From the NCBI GenBank assembly GCA_032821775.1, contig JAVLRN010000010.1, positions 1,488,001-1,552,000 of the forward strand: a stretch of DNA of 64,000 nucleotides. Direction: 5' to 3'. Positions 11,682-23,383 of the stretch are shown here, one piece after another. This stretch comes from Sanguinoderma infundibulare. Lineage: Eukaryota; Basidiomycota; Agaricomycetes; Polyporales; Polyporaceae. Made by a program: the position numbers and the translations under genes. How positions within the stretch are numbered: the stretch's first letter is position 1; each line of letters begins with the position of its first letter. The notes under the pieces are model-generated. The model did no database searches, was not told the origin of the DNA, and worked only from the letters and a program-made list of their open reading frames with translations.

Positions 11682-12055
11682 CAAAGTTCAAAGCTACCGT
11701 AGTAAAGAGATATTTACGCCGCGCTATAATCTGTACCTACCAGTAAATTTCGCTGTATCCATAGCATTTCTCCTTGCCTTGTCGCCGACGATGCGCCGCG
11801 CGAGGGATTTATGGGGGATCCCGAGGGCGGGAGAGTGAAGAGGCGATCATCTGACGTGGACCGAGAACAGGGATGTGTGGACGGCAGTGCGGCGCGCGGC
11901 TTCGTTCGCAGTCGCACACCCTCCCTTGTTTCTCTTCTTGCACACCGTTCCTTGCCAGCGCATCCACCCCCCTCCTTCTCTCCCTCTTGTACTCCTTGTT
12001 TGCCGTCTCTCGCTTTCTTGGACGACCCCCGAGCACCACCAGCACCATCACCGAC
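11682..12055. other. Intergenic and promoter of the PBDC1-type gene
   Basis: A strong pyrimidine-rich tract (about 11920-12020) precedes the ATG at 12056 and is the likely core promoter and leader. No gene is supported. Confidence 0.5.
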
Positions 12056-13220
12056 ATGGCGACCCGTTTCGACCCGAGTAACGCGCAGAATCTCGTCGAG
12101 GTGCGCGCTCTCTTCCTTTGCCGGCCGACGCTGAAATCGTCGTGGTGGCGGTAGTGATCCCGCATCCTCACATTCACAATGTTGCGCCGCTTCGCAGATC
12201 GAGAAACAGTGAGTTGGAGATGTGTTCCGTGCCCCTGGGTGTCCGCATGTAGCTGAAGCGGATATGCGCTGCGTTGCTGCTGTCGTTCGCCCTGAAGGTT
12301 CGCAGTAAAGGCCGTCGAGCATGCTCAGGTACGTTGTCTTGCACAGTTGCTCGGGCCCGCTGGGTGCGGTGGTGACGCTGAGCGCACGTTGTGCAGACGT
12401 ACTGGAACCTGCTTGAGAAGGTCCCGCCACGCGACCTCAAGCTCACGAAGTACGTCGTCCGTCCTTCGCTTCCGGTCCTCGTCCCTTCCTGCACGTCGTC
12501 TCATGCATCCGAACACGTCCCGTCCTCCACCTCCACCTCCGCACACCACACTGGCCCTGGCATCGGCACCGGCATCGGCACACAGGATGGACGACGAGAT
12601 CTTCGAGCACGCGCTCAAGGAGTTCCCCGAGCTCGCGGAAAACGAGCACGAGAAGGTGACGAAGATCGATGAGGCCTGGCTCAAGAGCGACGCCGGCAAG
12701 AAGCGCTGGCACGACTTCATCGCCTCGTGAGTGCCTCCTTACCCCGCGAAGTGCGCGCGCGCTGACGGACGGATGGACGTGTGTAGGTACGAGAAGAAGG
12801 TCAAGGACTTCAACTTCGGGTCCCTGATCCGCACGGACGCGCGCAAGGAGTACAGCGAGACGAACACGATCTTCGTCACGCGAATACAGGTCCGTCTCTT
12901 CCGTCTCTCCTTTCCCTCCCTTCTCCCTTCTCCCGCCGCCCCGCTGTCTACTGCCCCTTGCTCTCTCTCTCTCCTGGCGTGTGCAGAGCACCCCTGGATT
13001 TGACGTGCGGGATACCGGCACTGACACTCACGCGCGCCGATGACAGTTCTACGTGTTCGAGATCGCGCGCAACCGCCTCGGCCTCAACGACAAGGCGCAC
13101 GAGATCGCCAAGGAGGAGGCCGCCAAAGAGAAGGCCGAGAAGGAGAAGGCCGCGAAGGAGGCCGCGGAGAAGGCAGAGAAGGACAAGGCGCGCCTGGAGC
13201 GCAAGAAGAAAAGGAACTGA
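12056..13220 (+). CDS. PBDC1: PBDC1 / Ypl225w family protein, probable eEF1A chaperone
   Basis: Seven exons: 12056-12100, 12198-12208 (a micro-exon of 11 bases), 12298-12328, 12397-12449, 12586-12726, 12787-12889 and 13047-13220. They make 185 residues. Recognised from the run of family blocks: FDPSNAQNLVEIEKQFAVKA, EHAQTYWNLLEKV, DDEIFEHALKEFPEL, KIDEAWLKSDAGKKRW, FNFGSLIRTD and FVTRIQFYVFEIARNRLGLN. The C-terminal third after residue about 145 is a basic, Lys/Glu/Ala-rich helix ending RLERKKKRN. Yeast Ypl225w and human PBDC1 assist folding of nascent eEF1A in the cytosol; the same role is expected here. Phases agree at every junction. Confidence 0.9.
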
Positions 13221-16200
13221 GCGCGCGCCGCGGGACTGGATGGGGGCGGAGAGAAAGGCGAGAGGAGAGGGGGGAGGTGTTGTGTACGCCCAGGATGGGT
13301 GTATGTACTACACCCTCGCGTAGGCGTCCATGGATACGTGTTTCCATTGTGGAATGAATTCAAGAGTCCTGGTTCCTCCCCAGTCGAACAAGACAACGTA
13401 GTGCATGTGCCCATTATCCGCACGCCGGCGGAAGGATCGAGTCCCCCTGCATGATGGTATATAAGGATACACCTCTGTCGCGCGCCGCCGCACCACCCTT
13501 CATCGAGGGGCCTAGGCTGGGCATAGTGGTTGGAGGGTTGATTATGAAGGTGCCCCAATTTGCTCCTCGGTATGTTCGAATCGTTCTTGCGCTGTCCTCG
13601 TCCATCTCTCGACGTTCGTTCTTGTCCTTGTCACAGTTGTATCCGCACACTCCGCGCATGGTCTTTCAACCTTGACCGCTTACGTGCTCGAGACGCTCTC
13701 TTACCCCATCACAGGCGTGCATTTGGATAGAACGTAATGTAATGTTGCTCTGGGCGTACCGGAGTAATAAAGATATTGCACGTAAAAAAAAGTTTGCGAC
13801 GGAATCCGTGGCTCATCCACATACCCGTTGCACCGCTGCTCCGCAACGAACCCTGGTGGGAGCGAATACGGCAGTCAATCTTCCTTGTTAACCGGTCGGG
13901 GCAAGTGGGGAGTTTTCCGACTTGCGTGATACTGTAGCTCGCCACAGAACGAGCCAGTGGGTGGAATCGCACACTTCGAGATGTTCCGCTCGCGCGACCT
14001 TCTGGCGGCATGGAAGACATTGTCGTCAGGAGAACTTGGAGCTGAAGATGGAAAGGGAGCAACGAGGCGGCTCGGAGATGGAGAAGCTGTAATTAAGCAT
14101 CACGAGAACGCTTGCTCGACCCCGAGGTTCATATCGTCCGTGTGGGTAGGTCGGGCTGAGGAACAACTCGATGCCAGTGCCACTGATGCCGAAGAGCGGT
14201 CGGCGGCCAACCTGTTCGCATGCTGAGTCTGCATGTACTCACCAACGAGTCAGTCACTGATATCAAGGTCGAATGCGGTCCGTTCTTCTACGCGCGTATT
14301 GTGCAGCCGGACAACCTTGTTGGACAAATTTTGATATCTATATCAGCTACCACACAACCACATTCAACAAACGCTGTAGGTTACGTACGTCACTCGCGCG
14401 GCGCCGTGGGCGGACGAGCACGATGAGGGCATGTCTCCCATGGCCGCATTCAGATCGCACGAGCGAGTACCAAGGCCGCACTTGCTGAGACCACGCAACA
14501 GCCTTGCCCGGCTCGGCCGACCGCGTTCCTTGACGACGAACGCAATGGGGGCCTGAAGGAGGAACATTGAGGGGTCAAGAGACGGAGTCGGATTCCCATT
14601 TGGCTACCAGTATCGGTGACGTCGAAGCACGCTTGGTCACATGCGACCACCCACGTCCGAGTCCGGAAGCGTTCTCAAGATTTAGTGCGAACCCTACGTC
14701 GCTGTCTCCATCGCGAACCGGCGCTGTGAACGATTGCGCATGAGAATGATTCAATGCGCGGGTATGTGTGGTCGCCCATCAATCACTCCCGTGCGGCACA
14801 CGAACTCTATTGGCATTCATGACGGTCGGAGGCGTCTGCGGATGTGTTCCTTTGGGCGATCTGCTGTTCCCATGTGAGGCCTTGTGAGGTCCGCGTCACT
14901 GCACCGCAGAAGGAGCGCCGAAAGACGAGTTTGTCTGGGAAAGTAGTCTCCGGGGAGAGTGTACCATGACCATCGATATCACACTTGCCCGAGCGTATCG
15001 CCCAGTGTTGTGTTAGATCTTCGCTCGGTGCGCACTAGTGGCGCTGTTCTTGTGCCTTGCAGCAGCCGGCACCAGTAATCTAGACGCGACACGGTACACA
15101 GCAATGTCGAGTTTGGCCTCTCTGTCACTCGAGACAGCCAGAGAAGACTGCCGGGCGGCTCCTGGTGGCAGGCCGTGGGTTCGAACGTCCTGACCTGGTC
15201 CTGATGGGCAAGCATCCTGCGTGTAAGTGATCACTTCTGCAATCGGCCGAGAAACCGGCCGGGATTCGAGAACGTACGGCTACGTACGCTCGCTCCCGCG
15301 ACACATCCTGGCGGTCGTTGATTGATGAGCACGTTCACGGTGGCACCGGCCGACAACCACGCAGCGTGGAACCGACGTGCACGGGGATCTGAAAAGCGAG
15401 AAGTGTGGTGGACGGCATGTTCTTCGTGCGAGATCGCGCGAAAATGGCCGCGTCCAGAGGCCTCTTCTGAGTTTGACGGAGGATTGCATTGCGAACGATG
15501 TCCTCCGGCCACGTTTAAGCGCATACCGTAATCAAGACGTCCATCGATTTCATTATGAAGTGATGCGCCGTTCGTGGGAGGGAATGGGACTCGGATCGCT
15601 AGAGGGGCTCCGACAAGGGTTCGACGTCTTCCAATGTCGAAGCCAAAAGGATGTCTGAATGACCACTTCACCTGGTGATGAGAGGCTCCTGCCGTAGCCG
15701 GCGTCGAGTGGTGATCCACGAGGCTTTGGACACTGCCGCGCCGTGTGAAGACGACAAAAAGGACGCTGGCAAGCATGAGGCGGCAATGACAAGCATAGAC
15801 ACCCCAGAAGAGCCCCGAACGCGTCGCCAGTGATGTGCTGGATTGCGACTCTTGCGTGGGGGCCTAGGGGGCATCCGTACAGCATCGCACCGTGCGGAAA
15901 GCACCATCATATGCATGGTCTTGTTTAAGGATAGGAGCCGCGATTGTTCGCAAGCCGTCGGCCCAGTGCCAATGTGCAGTTGGAGTTCCGCGACTGTCTG
16001 CATTTTGTTTTTGCCCGTTGCTGCGCTGATGGTCAGTGATGCAGAGTCGGACTCGGGGCACGGAAAACAAGAGAAAAGGGGATAGCTGACAGCATGTTGG
16101 ATCAAACATAATGATATGAACGAGTCGCACCGCCTTGTATGATAATCGGATTTGGGGCGAGCGTCTTGTCTATGGAGAAACCTAGAACCACGTTCGCGGT

Positions 16201-17110
16201 GGCAAGGAAGTGATGCGACCCGTTGTTTGGCGTCCGTGTCAGCTGGTAATCAGCACGAGGGGCGACAGGCTGCTTGGCGAGGATGGAGGTGCAAAGCGAG
16301 CAGTGCATGCATAGCTGTGCTGCAGTGGTTGCGAGGACATGGCGGGTGGAAGACAACGGATATTCATTGGCCTGTTGACGTGCGGGCAGGGCGTCCCGCC
16401 GCTACGATCTGAATCTCATGATCAGATCCATCGGGATCGGACCTTCCCGATTGGTGTCGCTGTGTCTCGCTCCCAACTAGGGCACGCCAGTACGCACTTA
16501 GTTTCACCATTCCACTTACATCCACAAGCGGCCGCGGTCGGGGAACATGAAACGTCGAGGGCTTTCACAGCCGACGAATTACAGTAACAGGCGAAGGGGC
16601 TCTATCGCGCACCAGGTCCAGCGGCGGGATCACACATTTGGACGGCACACGTCGACATGACAATCGTGCCGTGCGTGCGGGCTTGGGTGATTGAGCACAC
16701 ATGCAAATCAAGATCTGGGACTGGGACTGACAGCTGCAGGCCTCTGCAGACTTGTTCGAGTTACTCACGCGCCCGAGCTCGCGCTTCCCCCGCTCTTCCC
16801 CTGGCGCTCTACCACCGGCCATGGCCCTGTGACGCACTCCTTTCACGTATATTTCCATTTCTCCCGCGCTCGGATTCTCTCCTCCCCCTCCTCCTTCGAC
16901 CCGCCTTCGACGCTGGCCCCGCGCAGGCGACCCCGGGTCGTCCAGCTCCCCGACTCTTCCTTCTTCACCCGCCCCGACCCTCTCCTCTTCTTCCGGACGC
17001 GTCTGCTTGCCAGTTGCCCTGCTCTCCACGACTTTTGCTTTGATTTCCGACAGCCTTGACTTCCCCGACTGTACTCTGACGACTCCAGGCTATCTATTTC
17101 TTCTACATGC
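13221..17110. other. Gene-poor 3.9-kb stretch
   Basis: No ORF here has recognisable homology, and the longest (reverse strand 15776-15231) has no family features. One possible small transcript exists. A TATA box (tatataagg, 13459-13467) is followed by an ATG at 13543, a GTATGT donor near 13568 and a CACAG acceptor near 13637, with a stop near 13729. It would encode about 39 residues. The last 300 bases (16780-17100) are pyrimidine-rich and serve as promoter for the membrane-protein gene. Confidence 0.4.
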
Positions 17111-20100
17111 ATGGCCGATCCCGTCTTCTCCCTCACGATCGACGATACCTCCCCCCTCGTATCCTACTCGCCCTTCGCAGACACTTTCGGCCCGCCGGAG
17201 ACCGCCCAAGGCTGGAATCCGTATTACACCCTCTCAGGCTTCGCGTCCATCGACTCTGGAGCAGGGTCCCCCATCGACTCCACGATCGGAAACGGGACAA
17301 GTCTGCACCTCACCGCAGCAGACGGTGCTGCACTGCAGATAAATTGGACCGGTACGTCCGCTCTCACCTTGTCTCTCTCCATTTCCATGCATCCCACCCC
17401 TCTCTCTCCTCGCCGCGATGCGGTGTGCGAGTACGTTTCATCTTTGCCCCCTCGGTTTCGCCCTCTCGTGCGCGCGCGTCTCGGAGAACACAAGACGAAG
17501 GCGGCGGCCATCGCGCGAAGCCTCCTCGGCGTTCACGGGCTTCCCCCCATCCACCTGGTCGCTCCGCGAGCGCATTAACCGTCGAAGCGCGTCGTCTATC
17601 TCGCATGCCGTGACCGTGTTCCTTTGCGCCTTTCCATCGGACGTCGGGCGGACGCGCAGTCTCCTTGATCTCCACGCGCTTTCCCCAGCCTTTCTCAGCG
17701 CCTGCGCCCTCGGTCGTGATCCACCCGGATCCGCCCGCGCGTTCGTGATCGCACATCCTCGATGGACGCGGGGAGGGACCCATATGTGAGCGACCACACC
17801 GCTGTTCAAACCATATGTCGTTGCCGTTTTGTGCGAGGTGAGATGTTTCAGGCGTTCGGGCGAATGGAGCTCGAAGATCCAATGATTTCCGATCGTGGAT
17901 CCTGCCTTGTTATGCTTCTTGAGTTGTCACTCGCTTCGCACCGCCCCCGATTTCGTTATTCTACAGAGGGTTATGAAGTCCGGATGCAATGGTCGTGCGT
18001 GGCTCAAGCTCTGACATATTTACTGGTTTCATAGGTACCAACATAACGCTCTACGGAACACTTGTAGCACCTTCGAACAATCTGCCCGACTCACAGTATA
18101 CTGTCAACCTAGACGGCACCGCCACGACCAATTTTCTCTCCTCTATTTCCCCTTCGTCGACGGTTCAGAATGCAAATACCGATATACTCGTCTCATTCGG
18201 TGGTTTGCAAGATGGCCCTCATACCATTCAGCTGACGTTTCACAATTCCGACGCAAGCGCAAACGTTGGAAATTCCACGACAGGCCCCATCATTGCCTTC
18301 GACCGTGCCGTCGTAGAAGTGGGTGCCAGAACGCCAAAGTAAGTGTCGGAGCCATTTACGTCACTTTGCCTTTCTGCCTTCTGCGCGAGGGCCGGCGAGT
18401 TTGTTTCTTGTTCCTCCCAAATCCCTCCCGCCCTTCGTTGCGCGTTTTCTTCACTCCTCTTGATTCAATACCTTGTTGCGTAGTTACGCGTTTCACTTCC
18501 TCTCCGCAATTTTCCTTCTTCTGCCCTCGTTTTGGCGGCTTCGGTGCCTTCTTTTTCATATCGGCGGCTTCATGTTCTTCTGCGTGTTCCAGATTCATTC
18601 CTTACGCGTACTAACGCAGCTTCTTCACTGCTAGTCCGCCCGTGCCGAGCTCTTCCCTGTCGAGTACGGCCGCATCGTCGCCGACGGCTTCCGCGACGGC
18701 GGTCACGGCGCCCGTTCCAGACAACGCCACTGCATTCCATGGCCAGTGGGACTTCGAGACCAATGTGCTTCCAGGGTCGAACGCTACCTTTCACGCCAGC
18801 ACAAACGTCGGGGATAGTGCGACACTTGTGTTCAACGGTACGTACGTCTTTGAATAGTCTGGGTCTGCGTGAAATGGGGTCTTTGCTTTCGCCAGCAGTG
18901 TTCGGCGCACCTGCGTCCCTAAGTTGCTTGCGGTTGATACGAAGAGTAACTGTCGCGACTGCAGGAATCCGACAAAGCGATCAAGCCCGACAAGTTCCCA
19001 GATATGGAAGAAGTTGTTCTACGTATCAGACCAGACCGGGATATGATGCAGCTTAAATAATGTTGGTAAGATGTCGTTGATGAGGTGCAAAAGGCTTTGC
19101 CTGGGCTCCACTCGCGAGGGCTGCTCAGGATTGATGCCTGAGGAGTGTGGAAGCTTATGGATTGATCTCGGAACGCGCTGGCGGAGAGCATCGAGCCCGG
19201 GAGCCTGCAGTGTATCTCGGCAAAGTGCAGCTCTACGGACGTCGTCACCGCGATGGGGCAGCTGCTGGAACGCTGCGGAGCCGAACTTACACGCTTGGAC
19301 ATCGGTGGAGACCCCCCAATCGACGTGTCGCATCAAGGGGACCGGCTTGACAGTATGGGCGTCGACCGGGGCGGGGAGGCGTTTAAGGCGCCTATTCCCA
19401 CGCTGGTGGGCTTCGAGTTCTTGGGCTCGCGCTTCGGTCATACTCGAGGCCTGTCTCTGACCATGCTTCCGTCCAAAAGGCGTCCGAGTCGGAAAATGGA
19501 TTCAGATCCATATATCCCCCTCCCCGGCCCCGTCCCCGCCAGGCTTCCCCACTGTCCTTTCTCCTCGTTTCCCCTCCTTCACGGCTTACCCTACTTGCCC
19601 GCCTGCGTGCTAACGCCTCCTAATCCTTCCCCTCAGGTTCCGCCATTGGCCTCACTGGTCTCACCACCCCAGACTCGGGCGTGTTCAACGTTTCGCTAGA
19701 CGGCGCAACCCCCGTAGCAGTGTCTGGGCGCGCGTCATTCACTTCCTCGGAGCCCACGCTTCTGTTTTTTCGCACAGACCTCGATCCATCTGTCATGCAC
19801 ACCATCGAGATCGTCAACGCCGGTCCAACGGGTGCAGGGAACGGGGCAGGATCGCTCCTCGTCCTCGGCGTCGCTAATGTCACGACGATCCAACCCGCCA
19901 GGTACGTCTTGTTCGTCTCGTTTCATGGAAAGTCTGTATGTCGGAATGCTTACTGTTGATCCGTCCTGCTGCCGCTCCGCCACTGCATCCGTCCAACGCC
20001 CTCCGTCACTCGCGTGCGCCCACAATTCTTCGAATGCGCGAATCCGTTGACCGTCGGCGGGGACGCTAAACGCGCGAATTTGCATTTATCACGCCGCTGA

Positions 20101-21932
20101 TGCCGTACAGCGCAACGCCCGCCCGTGCGGCCAACGGGGCGCGTTTGCCTCGAGGAGCGATCGCGGCCATCGTCATCGGGGTGACGCTCGCCGTCGCACT
20201 GATCGCTGCTGTCCTCTTCCTTTTCATTCGGCGGCGGCGGCGCTCGAACCGCCGCAAGCGACAGATGCTCGTCAACCCTGAGATCAGCCGTGTCCGCAAC
20301 CTGGCCTTCTTGTTTCCGCTCAAACGGCAAAACAAGAGCGCCGATCACAACATGCAGAAGGCGGACGATGGTGGCGACGAGGAGGGCGGGGTGTTGGACA
20401 TCCGCAGTCCCACGCCCGAGGAGAAGGTCGAGGACTCTGATGACTCGGAGGACGGCGAGGGCGAGGGCGTCGAGGAGCGGAGGTTATCCGCGGCGGAAAA
20501 GGGCAAGCAGCGCGCAACGCGGCGGAGCAACATGTCGAAGAACTCTGACGGAAGCTACTCCATTGAGCTCCCTGATTTGACCATCGCGCAGGTACCGGGC
20601 AGTTATCTCCCTACATCTGTCGTCCCTTCGACCCCTTCCCCGCCCAGGACGTTAATACCGTCCCCGACATCGCCGCGAAGTCCCGTTCGTCCAAGAGGGC
20701 CTCGTGATCTCCCGGGGCGCGAGCCTATCCCACGGGGGATTCTTTTGTCCAACCTAACCCCTCCTCTTCCACGAGCGCAAGTGACGTCGGAGGGAGAGTT
20801 GCCCGTCCCTGCCCAGCCGTTCCTGCCAGAGGCGCGCATCTCACCATTACGAGTGGAGTTTGCAGACGAGGCGCAAGCCCGGCAACAAGGTCGGACAGAG
20901 CGTGCTGTCAGCACCGGCGCGATCTCCCTCCCTCAGTCGCTCAGGCAGGCGTTGTCCCAGGAGCAGCAACCAACGACCGCCACTCAACCTTCAGAACCTC
21001 CCTCGCCTTCGCCCTCGCGTTCGAACCGGTCGAACCGGATATATTCTTTCCTAGACTTCTCTTCGACCTCGAGTTCGCTGTCGCGCTCGCATAGTCAATC
21101 GGCGTCAAACTCAAACTCAACAGGGAAATCTCGGAGCTCATCACGGTCAAAACGGGGCAGCGAGCATTCGAATACGGTGAACTGGGCCACGCTCCCTCCT
21201 GACCGCCGCATATCCCTCGGCCTTTCTATGACGGTCGGAGCGGCGACGGCTTCGCGGCCCTCGCTATCTCCGATCGTCTCATTGCACCCCGTACCGCTAT
21301 CCCAGTCGACACCTGCGCTCCCTACTTCGCCCGACCAAACGCCTCCATCGCCTGACACGCCGCAGATCGAAGGCCCGGACCAAGACTTCCCGTACGACGC
21401 GAGCCAGCTTCCTTCCCCGACGGACTCTGTGCCCTACACCGTTTCGGACATCCACTTCCGCCACTCGACGCATTCGTCAATATCCATGCCCGCCGAGTCC
21501 CGCCGCACGTCTGCCTACCGCCTGAGCGGTTCCCACCGGCCGCCACATCCCCCGCTACCTAACAGTCCGGGGCCTGCGTCGCCGACGCGAGGCATACACC
21601 ACCGCGGGGCTTCCTCACAGAGCACGCCGCCATTGATCGTGCAACGGATCCTCGGACGGACGCCGGTCTCGAACCCCACGACGCCGTTTGGCGGCTCGAA
21701 CACCACGTCTCCGTACGGTAGCCCGACCACGCCGCAATTTGCGGGCGTACAGGGTACGCGTGGACCCCACAGTCCCAGTCCGACGCCGCTCCGTGGGCCT
21801 CCAATAGGTGCGGGCCCGTCGTCGTCCACTGTCAACGTTTCGAGCACACCAGGGCCTTCGCACTCGACACCCGGATCGACGACGACCGTGTTTGGATTCC
21901 AGTTGCCAGGCCGCCGTGGCGAGCGGTCGTAG
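17111..21932 (+). CDS. Single-pass membrane protein with two extracellular beta-type modules
   Basis: Exons 17111-17351, 18035-18338, 18635-18837, 19637-19901 and 20111-21932, 944 residues, all phases consistent. The N-terminal ectodomain has two related modules. Each pairs a segment of the type GNGTSLHLTAADGAALQINW...TNITLYG with one of the type YTVNLDGT...VQNANTDILVSFGGL. The second module is GDSATLVFNG...SAIGLTG...FNVSLDG...MHTIEIVNAG. A Ser/Thr/Pro linker lies between them. A transmembrane helix (about 353-377, AIVIGVTLAVALIAAVLFLF) precedes a basic RRRRRSNRRKR stop-transfer. The cytoplasmic tail of about 560 residues is Ser/Pro-rich and probably disordered. The architecture is common in mushrooms, but the function is unknown; cell-wall sensing is one possibility. 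Introns 1 (683 bases) and 3 (799 bases) are far longer than others in the window. Confidence 0.8.
18990..19400 (+). pseudogene. Possible F-box/LRR-like relic inside intron 3 of the membrane-protein gene
   Basis: One frame reads SLQCISAKCSSTDVVTAMG followed by QLLERCGAELTRLDIGGD, a leucine-spaced pattern of the kind seen in fungal F-box/LRR proteins. Stops interrupt it upstream. It is not clearly related to the other copies in the window, so the assignment is tentative. Confidence 0.25.
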
Positions 21933-22990
21933 CCCTGCGTTTTCCGCCGTCGACAACCCTGTACTGTGCTTCACCACCGACTCCGGCGCGTTCGCGCATT
22001 GTGTACATAGCAGCCACCCTCCTTACGACCTTGCTCTTGCTTTGCCCCGACTTCTGCCCTTGCACCATCCTGCCTGGCGCGGAGGCCACATGCTTGCTTG
22101 CTTTGAGTTCAGTACACAATGGAGTTGTTTGCTGCGCCATTAACTTATCGCGATGTCCCTAATCGGCTCGCGTTCCTCATTCACCCCGGGTACACATTGT
22201 TCTTGCGGGCGGCGTCGGGGCGGGGCAGTTGTTGGTTTGCTGCGTCCGTCCCGCCTGCCTGCCAGCTTCCTTCCTTGCACCTCGTTCCCTGCATGTCTGT
22301 TGCCACACATATCGCGTTACGAACGCTTGGACCCGTAGAGCGCTCGTGTATATACCTATATACCAGCGATCCCTCGCGCGCACCCAGCCCGCTTGTGTTC
22401 CACTGTATCGCCCCTCGCACATCATCTCGAGGTTACCACCCCGCTTGCACTCGCTGTCACCCGCTCACGTCAGACGTACGTTTATAAAGTACTGTAGTCC
22501 CCAATGGCATCCATCTATGTAGCCTCGCCGCTCTTGGTTGGCATCTTTCCCTCGGGCCCCCCTTCAATTTCTTTTCTCTTTCATGGTCGCCGAATTCACA
22601 TTCAACTTCAATGTACATGTAGCATTCCTTCCACACTCTGCATGTTTGCTTTCACTTTTTCACTTCACTTCACATTACTTTACTTTGTTTACTGCAGTCT
22701 TCATCGCAATGTACTTCCGCATCGCATCGTTTGTGCATTACGGACTCCCGCTCACGCTCGCTCGCACCTGTACTTGTTTGTCTGTTGTGATATCCCGTGC
22801 CCCGTCCGCTCGTTTGGGAGGTGCGCTGCGCTCGCGAGACTACGTTGTTGTACCTTACCAAGAGATGCCACCTATTCAAGGCCGTCGTGTAGTACTGTGC
22901 CGTCCGTGGGTCAAATCGAGATGTCTGCACTTCTTCTCCATCTTCCAAGTTCTAAAAGCATGCGCGTCAGGGATCTCGGTATGGCGAACA
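21933..22990. other. Intergenic, no gene seen
   Basis: Contains the 3' end of the membrane-protein gene, then T/C-rich sequence with long open frames that are low-complexity and hydrophobic by composition only. Nothing else is supported. Confidence 0.4.
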
Positions 22991-22999
22991 TGCTGGGGA

Positions 23000-23375
23000 G
23001 GACAGGTTTTGGTAACGCTCGGGAGACCAAGGAAGTGTTTCGAATAGTCGATCGTTTCTGACGCATGTACTTGGCTATCAGCCAGAAGACATCCAAATGC
23101 AGAGTTTCGAGCCTAATCACACGGTGAGGCATAGAGCGGAGTAGGAAACGATGTTAAATGCTATAACTCACGTCTAGGTGGGTGGGTGACGGTGCACCAC
23201 CGACTCTGTGTTCTTCGCCTTTCGTGTTAGCAGTCGGAGCGACTTCGTCCTTTACCGGAGGAAAGTGATGGACATAGCATTGTGGACAGTGGCTGGGATA
23301 GCATGGGTGCATGGGGGACGAGGACAGGGAGAAATACGATGGGATAGGGTAGGATGTTCAGCTACATTGCTGGTA
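23000..23375 (-). pseudogene. 5' half of an F-box/LRR-like gene, truncated
   Basis: On the reverse strand this matches F-box copy 2 from about 4930 to 5290. The match includes its T/C-rich leader, the leader exon (ggacgaagtc...gactgc), the intron, and the start MPHRVIRLETLHLDVFWLIA with SLVSRALPKPVLP. Similarity stops abruptly near 23000, where copy 2 continues with LFSRC. Its upstream edge abuts the right inverted arm (from 23384). Confidence 0.7.
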
Positions 23376-23383
23376 ATGGTCGC

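Noticed and set aside
10463..11691. Reverse-strand open frames of over 300 codons opposite the ZZZ3-like gene
   Set aside because: Arg/Ser/Leu-rich shadow of the forward coding strand, which contains a clear SANT domain.
15165..15200. GGTTCGAAC-like string suggesting a tRNA T-arm
   Set aside because: The flanking bases do not pair as a T-stem and no acceptor or anticodon arm could be placed.
15231..15776. Reverse open frame of 181 codons in the gene-poor stretch
   Set aside because: No family motif, no promoter or splice context, and composition like noncoding sequence.
13221..17110. Possible transposon relic in the gene-poor stretch
   Set aside because: No terminal repeats, target-site duplications or transposase or reverse-transcriptase motifs were seen.
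22504..23061. Forward open frame of 185 codons with hydrophobic composition
   Set aside because: The T/C-rich sequence alone explains the hydrophobic translation. Its end overlaps the F-box head fragment on the other strand.
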